NCBI GenBank assembly: GCA_963966185.1
Contig: CAWZYM010000350.1
Span: 124,001-188,000 of the forward strand
From: Rhabditoides inermis
Taxonomy: Eukaryota; Nematoda; Chromadorea; Rhabditida; Rhabditidae
Length of the DNA stretch: 64,000 nucleotides
Reading direction: 5' to 3'
Below the pieces are notes generated by a model. That model saw nothing but the letters and a program-made list of their open reading frames with translations. It was not told the DNA's origin and made no database searches. A program made the position numbers and the translations under genes. Shown one piece after another: positions 59,603-64,000 of the stretch. Each line of letters opens with the position of its first letter. The first letter of the stretch is position 1.

Positions 59603-61024
59603 TCACTTGTTGGCGGGCGCGCGGCTCCTGTTGGGGTTGCACACGCCGCTGTCCTCCTCGCTCTCCGTCTTCTCCTCCCCCGCCTCCCCGTCCTCCTCCT
59701 CTTCGTCCTCGTCGCAATCCTCGTCCTCATCCTCGTCCGAACTGCTGGAAACACATCGATTCAATGTGATAATAACTGGAATAAAAAATCAATTATTCAC
59801 AGTCACAGATTTGCGTGGGCAAGACGGGAAGCAAAACTCTGTAGGAGGAGCACATATGAGCAGAAACTCAGAAACAACAACTAGATTTGCGCCGAACATG
59901 CAATACTAGGCCGATTCTTTTTATGAGTGATTTCGTTTTGTACGCGTCACAATAATGTTTGCGATTCCGAATGAACATTCGAATTTGAACATTTATAATG
60001 GGTCGTCGTACCTGGGCGGCATCATGTCGTCGTCGATCATAGCGTGCGCGCCGGCGCCGCCCCGCCGCGACTCCCGCGTCATCTGCGACGCGTGCGAGGA
60101 GAAGCTAAAGAGGACATGTTTAATAACGATAATAATAATGGTTTATCCATCGGTGCAGACATAACACAAAAACACAGGCTTGGCAATGAATAAGTGTGTT
60201 TTTTCACTTTCTCCAAGCTAAATTTGACATGTTTCATATTGAGAATGCATGTCATATAGCTGAGAACAAATAAAAAAAGGTTGCTCCGAAGACTCACCTC
60301 TCGGGCCACTTCTTGAGCTCCTCGTAGATGTAGAGGATGTTCTCCTCGTCTAACACGTGCTCGATCTCGGCGCGAACCTGTAAAATAATTATTTATTATT
60401 ATATATTATTGAAACAACTTTTTTTTTGTTTTATTTCCTGATCCCAACAAACAAATACCATGACGAGTGAGGAAGCAAACGAAATACATAGTACAATTGT
60501 ACAATTAATGAAACGAAAAATAGTCAAAAGCTCCTGACCTTGTCGCCCTCCTCGATGGGTCGGATGACGACGAACTGTCCGCGCCGGATCCACACCGTCT
60601 TGCGGAACTTGCTCGGCATCGACACCAGGTACGTCGCGCCGAATTCGTCCTCCACCTGAAGACGGTTGTGATACAAGTGTACAACACCTCATCATATCAA
60701 TGAAATCGAAATTGTACATGAAATACTAGGCCGATTCTTTCGGATTCTCAACGCAGTTTCGACAAAGTTCGAAAAGGTTTGTATACTGCCAACTACTTAA
60801 AAAAGAAGAATACAACGCACCTCGTGGAGGTTGTTGCCGCGCGCGGCCTTGACGTGCGCGATCACGTCGCCCTCCGACGGCACGAACATCTCCGAGTCTA
60901 CCTGGAACAGGTCCAGTGCGCAAAGTTTCATGATAACAGCATAAAGAATACAAACAACAACAAAGCTAAATAGAAAGGAACTCACCTTATTCGCGATATA
61001 GCGTCTCTTCGATGCGACGGACAT
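59603..61024 (-). CDS. EIF1A-domain protein (EIF1AD)
   Basis: EIF1AD (Haponin, obelus in flies) has an S1-like OB fold related to translation factor eIF1A. Six exons join in phase: 61024-60986 (MSVASKRRYIANK), 60901-60821 (VPSEGDVIAHVKAARGNNLH), 60655-60539 (ATYLVSMPSKFRKTVWIRRG, QFVVIRPIEEGDK), 60377-60298 (VRAEIEHVLDEENILYIYEE, LKKWPE), 60104-60012 (ESFSSHASQMTRES) and 59744-59603 (acidic tail of Asp/Glu runs ending APANK). The motifs GNNLHEVE, MP.KFRK..WI.RG and PIEEG.KV.AEI are diagnostic. An acidic C-terminus is typical. The intron before the last exon carries a LINE/SINE tail. Confidence 0.93.
59890..60002 (+). mobile_element. LINE/SINE 3' tail in EIF1AD intron
   Basis: TTGCGCCGAACATGC, TATGAGTGATTTCGTTTTGT, ATGTTTGCGATTCCGAATGA and ATTCGAATTTGAACATT align with the 3' end of the insertion at 8184 (read on its minus strand). 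A 5'-truncated copy, antisense to the gene. Confidence 0.6.
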
Positions 61025-61640
61025 GGTTGAAGCAGTAGAAAATGTGTGTGGTGATTCAGCCAAGTGATGTCACTGATATAACACACATAATTATCAATTA
61101 TGAAAAAAGAGCAGCAATAAATACATTACGCAAACAAAAAAAATGTGAATAAAAATGAACGGGTTTGATGACGAATATTGATCTACAATGTATTAGTTCG
61201 TCGTAATTAGCTTGTTTTCGTTCTAGATCAGCGACAGCTGATCGTCTAAAGTTCGAATGAATTTCTATATGAAGTTTATTTCTATATGAAGTTTAGTTTT
61301 GATTATTCAGGTTTCTCCCATCCATCTGATCGTTATCTAATAACCGATCACCTCACCTCACTTCTCGTTGTTAGTTATCATATATCAATCTGTCTTTTCC
61401 CATTTTCCCGCCAATATCATATGCTAGGAACGAATCATACGTGTTTGACCTTTTCGCGTATATGTTGCAATGTGGCTGGAGAAAATGCCATTCAGACCCT
61501 TTGTCTCTCCCCTCTCCTCTATTCCAACACACACATGACACGCATGTTGCGAAATGAAAGTTGCAAAGAACGTGGTCCATTTGCTCGATACTACAGTTGC
61601 ACTCGTTTTGTCGCGTATATGAAAGTATTGCCGTTCTCAG
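61025..61640. other. Divergent promoter region of EIF1AD and F-box genes
   Basis: The two genes are head to head with about 616 bp between starts. A poly-pyrimidine stretch and TTCTCAG directly precede the F-box ATG and could be a trans-splice acceptor. No other feature. Confidence 0.4.
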
Positions 61641-62175
61641 ATGGAGCCAACTGTGTCGGGCGTTGCCTTCGATTCCTGCGAGATCGGCCTGTCCGACCTT
61701 CCTCCCGAGGTTCTCGTCACCGTCTTCCGCGGATTCGACCGCCGCATGCTCACCAAGTGCACCAAGGTCTCGCGCACGTTCGCCAAGGCGGCCAGGGTGA
61801 GTGGACAACTGCAGATGACGATGTTCGCAATTCAATTATTGATGATTGAAAAGAGAGAGAGAGAGAGAGAGACGGTCTGATATTTATGGTTTCATGTTTA
61901 GGTTGTGGGCCTGCGACTCCCTGCGAAGGCGCGCGAGGTGCGGCTCGCACCAACGGCTGTCACGTACAGGCACACCAGGTTCAGCGACCGGGTACGGCAT
62001 CTCTCTCTCCCCCCCTCTCTCTCTCTATCTCTCTCATCATCATCATCATCATCATCATCATCTCGACCTCTCATCGTTCCAGAATCCTCTCTATGGCTGC
62101 GTGCTCGTCATCACTCTCATCGACCACTCCAAACACGAGTTCATCTTCTGGCACCCGGATCAGCTCGCTCACGAT
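61641..62175 (+). CDS. F-box protein, first three exons
   Basis: Exon 1 (61641-61796) codes for an F-box: LSDLPPEVLVTVFRGFDRRM then LTKCTKVSRTFAKAAR. Such proteins link substrates to SKP1-cullin ubiquitin ligases. Exon 2 (61902-61991) reads VVGLRLPAKAREVRLAPTAV. Exon 3 (62083-62175) reads NPLYGCVLVITLIDHSKHEF and IFWHPDQLAHD, with a donor GTACGT. Exons join in phase. No further exon is recognisable downstream, where the hairpin array begins within 60 bp, so the gene may be truncated or end by read-through (a stop follows at about 62233). The substrate domain is unknown. Confidence 0.65.
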
Positions 62176-62227
62176 GTACGTTCCAGTTTGGTTCTGGTCC
62201 GTGTTGGGTGTATTCAAACACACCCCA

Positions 62228-62456
62228 CCAATTGAAACAATTGGAATTAATCACAATAAAACACTACGCGCGTTCGCGAAGTAGTGTAATTTGCGTATCA
62301 CCACACAGTGCGTTCGCAGCTGTGGATAGACAGAGTCAATGATTTGCACGCGTTCGCGTACACAAATCAGGTCGTGAAACGACTAGTGATGCGTTCGCAT
62401 ACACTAGCGCTTGATGATTTCAACGAGGCCCACGCGTTCGCGTACAGGCCTCGCTC
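62228..62456. repeat. Array of hairpins with constant core and variable arms
   Basis: The octamer GCGTTCGC begins at 62270, 62310, 62350, 62391 and 62434 (steps of 40, 40, 41 and 43). Each copy is enclosed by arms that pair with each other but differ between copies: ACACTAC/GTAGTGT (62261-62287), CACAG/CTGTG (62304-62324), GATTTG/CAAATC (62341-62368), CTAGTG/CACTAG (62383-62407) and GAGGCC/GGCCTC (62425-62452). Units 3 and 5 share the same 16-base interior (CACGCGTTCGCGTACA) despite unrelated arms. Small extra hairpins, CCAATTG-AAA-CAATTGG (62228-62244) and GTCGT-GAA-ACGAC (62371-62383), lie in the same stretch. No coding frame explains it. Confidence 0.9.
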
Positions 62457-62850
62457 CTCGCTCCTCGCTCCTTGCTCCAAAAGATAGACGCCGAGTAGGA
62501 CGCCTCGGTATGTCGCAACCGATAAGGTATAGACAGAGTACCACGGGGATTGATGCAGCAATTTATTATCACCACCTCGAAACCACGATTCACGAACAAC
62601 TGAATAACAATACACAAAACCACTCTTACGTGGACGATAAGATATCAACACCGTATACAACACAGGCAGTGGCGCGAGATTTAAACATACAAAGGCACTC
62701 TAGACAAAATCAATATAACATATGTGCGCGTACCAAAACAACAAGGCTAGCCGAGGCTGCCAGACTACATACAAAAGCACATGTGTGTCAAATGCAACAA
62801 ACTACAATCAACGAGTCCGCTCTCTCTTATCTCCCCACTCCGGGGTTCAT
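62457..62850. other. Spacer
   Basis: Starts with CTCGCTC repeats (62450-62472). No exon or repeat otherwise. Confidence 0.4.
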
Positions 62851-64000
62851 TCACGACTGTCGTCCATCGCGGCGATAGGGCCGGAAACGCTGCTGGTCCT
62901 TGTCTCCCTTGTACTTCCTCTCCTGATCGCGTCTGAACGGCCTTTCCTTCTCTTCCTTCCTCTTGTACATGCCGCCTCCCTTCGGTAGCGCGACCTCGCG
63001 CGTCTCCAAACCGCACCACTTCTCCACCGCTCGGCCGTACTGCTCGCATTGCTGATTCGACAGTTGACCGTGTTTCTCCATCCTGGGTTGAGGTCCGAGT
63101 ACATTGCTGGGGCACTCGACTGCAGTCGTATCGCTCCTCGTCTGCACCTGCCAACAGTGGTCCACGTGCAGCTGCTTCACGATCCAGCTCTTGATATCCG
63201 TCCACTCCCTCCACAAGTCCTTGTTCGCTCGCTGCTCGACAGTGAGCGGCGGCGGGACAATGGTGATCTTCATCTCCAAGGGCGGCTTGTAGTCCACCAA
63301 GCCGGATTCCTCCCACCCTCCGGGAACCGGTTCAAGGACGAGTATCACATGGTCTCCGCGGCTCATATTTCTCCATTTCTTGTACCCTCCCACCACGGTC
63401 TTCTTATCAATCCTGGCCAGCATGTCTGGCACGTGCCACACCGGCGGTGGCATCTCCTTCTGTCGCTTCACCTTCTCCTCTCCCTTCTCCTTGTTCTTCA
63501 TAATCTCGTGGTACCGTCTGATCGCTGCCGCCGCCGGAGCAAATCGCTGTCCTCCCTTCCCAGCGTCCATCTCCAGTTGGATCCCCTCCGTCCGACCCAA
63601 CTCGCGGCAGAACTGCAGATCGAATGCCGACAGCACTCGATACGCGGTGACATAATCTTCTTCCTCCGGCTCGGATGCCGTCCACTTCTCGCCTGGGGTA
63701 TGGTACCAGTCCTCGTATCTCCGTTCATCGCCGTCGCTTTCACCCAACAAAGCCTGCTCCTTTTCCGCTTCGATCTTGGCGTCTTCCTCTTGAAACCGGG
63801 AGGAATACCTCTTGTTTCTCAGCTCCTCGTCTCTTTCCTCCCGACCATTCTTGTTCAGCCACGCCATACGGTAAATTGTGAGTACCTTAGTTTGGCGTAT
63901 CGCTGCGGTAGTCCTTGAGTAGAGTGTCCTCGTCGGGCCGTTTCCCTGCCTGGTGAGTTCCTCGAGGCTGTGCTCGTGCAGCGCCCTCCACGGGTGGTAG
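62851..64000 (-). CDS. Long unspliced ORF of unknown function (partial, runs off the edge)
   Basis: One open frame runs from the window edge to a stop at 62851. An internal ATG at 63867 would give 338 residues, but the frame is open upstream of it to the edge (YHPWRALHEHSLEELTRQG), so the true start is outside. The protein is highly charged, with a Glu/Lys/Arg-rich N-terminal half (EERDEELRNKRY, EEDAKIEAEKEQ), a central hydrophobic segment (GDHVILVLEPVPGGW), a Trp-containing stretch (LWREWTDIKSWIVKQLHVDH) and a basic C-terminus (KERPFRRDQERKYKGDK). No zinc knuckle or protease motif is visible. A 1.15-kb exon without introns is unusual here; a gag-like or domesticated element protein is one option, a host gene another. 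Confidence 0.5.
   Translation of the reverse strand, partial: YHPWRALHEHSLEELTRQGNGPTRTLYSRTTAAIRQTKVLTIYRMAWLNKNGREERDEELRNKRYSSRFQEEDAKIEAEKEQALLGESDGDERRYEDWYHTPGEKWTASEPEEEDYVTAYRVLSAFDLQFCRELGRTEGIQLEMDAGKGGQRFAPAAAAIRRYHEIMKNKEKGEEKVKRQKEMPPPVWHVPDMLARIDKKTVVGGYKKWRNMSRGDHVILVLEPVPGGWEESGLVDYKPPLEMKITIVPPPLTVEQRANKDLWREWTDIKSWIVKQLHVDHCWQVQTRSDTTAVECPSNVLGPQPRMEKHGQLSNQQCEQYGRAVEKWCGLETREVALPKGGGMYKRKEEKERPFRRDQERKYKGDKDQQRFRPYRRDGRQS

Noticed and set aside
62228..62456. A CRISPR array
   Set aside because: The genome is eukaryotic, the repeat core is only 8-16 bp, and the spacers are self-complementary to their neighbours; no cas genes.

Overview
The window is eukaryotic and reads as a chromadorean nematode. 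The genes are split by many short introns. The gene set includes sperm-specific MSP-domain (SSP-like) genes, a TOM20 matching the nematode form, a CHP1/PBO-1-type calcineurin B homologous protein and an EIF1AD homologue. No spliced leader, rRNA or mitochondrial marker is present, so the species cannot be named. Introns and spacers are unusually rich in (CT)n/(GA)n microsatellites. All calls come from reading the sequence; no database search was run.

Region 1 (1-30.2 kb) is a decaying tandem cluster. Four modules alternate on opposite strands. On the plus strand are copies A-D of a multi-exon gene with a MULE-like transposase region. On the minus strand are four copies of a gene coding for a signal peptide, a transmembrane segment and an MSP-like domain. 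In copies 1 and 3 of that gene, the intron before the MSP-like exons carries a captured piece of a TTBK/CK1-type kinase gene. Every copy carries its own lesions. The cluster was later invaded by a MITE with a 3-bp target duplication, a 1.06-kb insertion with an 11-bp target duplication and about 120 copies of AAATG, a CR1/jockey-like LINE, an RTE fragment, and foldback elements, one with tRNA-like arms. A displaced copy of the last tomm-20 exon lies at 27.5 kb.

Region 2 (30.2-38.7 kb) holds one well-formed gene of about 18 exons for a secreted protein with two MAM domains joined by a Pro/Ser-rich linker.

Region 3 (39.1-53.4 kb) holds tomm-20 (minus), an unassigned minus-strand gene with duplicated exons, a pair of SSP-like genes 9.3 kb apart (the first broken by a stop codon, the second nearly intact), a truncated RTE retrotransposon, a hammerhead-ribozyme-like motif of the Penelope type, two related palindrome-rich elements (one with exact 31-bp periodicity), and two unassigned genes.

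Region 4 (54.1-64 kb) holds conserved housekeeping genes: CHP1/pbo-1 (minus), EIF1AD (minus) and an F-box gene (plus). A long unspliced ORF of unknown function enters from the right edge on the minus strand. Just downstream of the F-box exons is the most unusual structure in the window. It is a row of five hairpins at 62.26-62.45 kb that share a constant core (GCGTTCGC), repeat about every 40 bp, and each have different but self-complementary arms.
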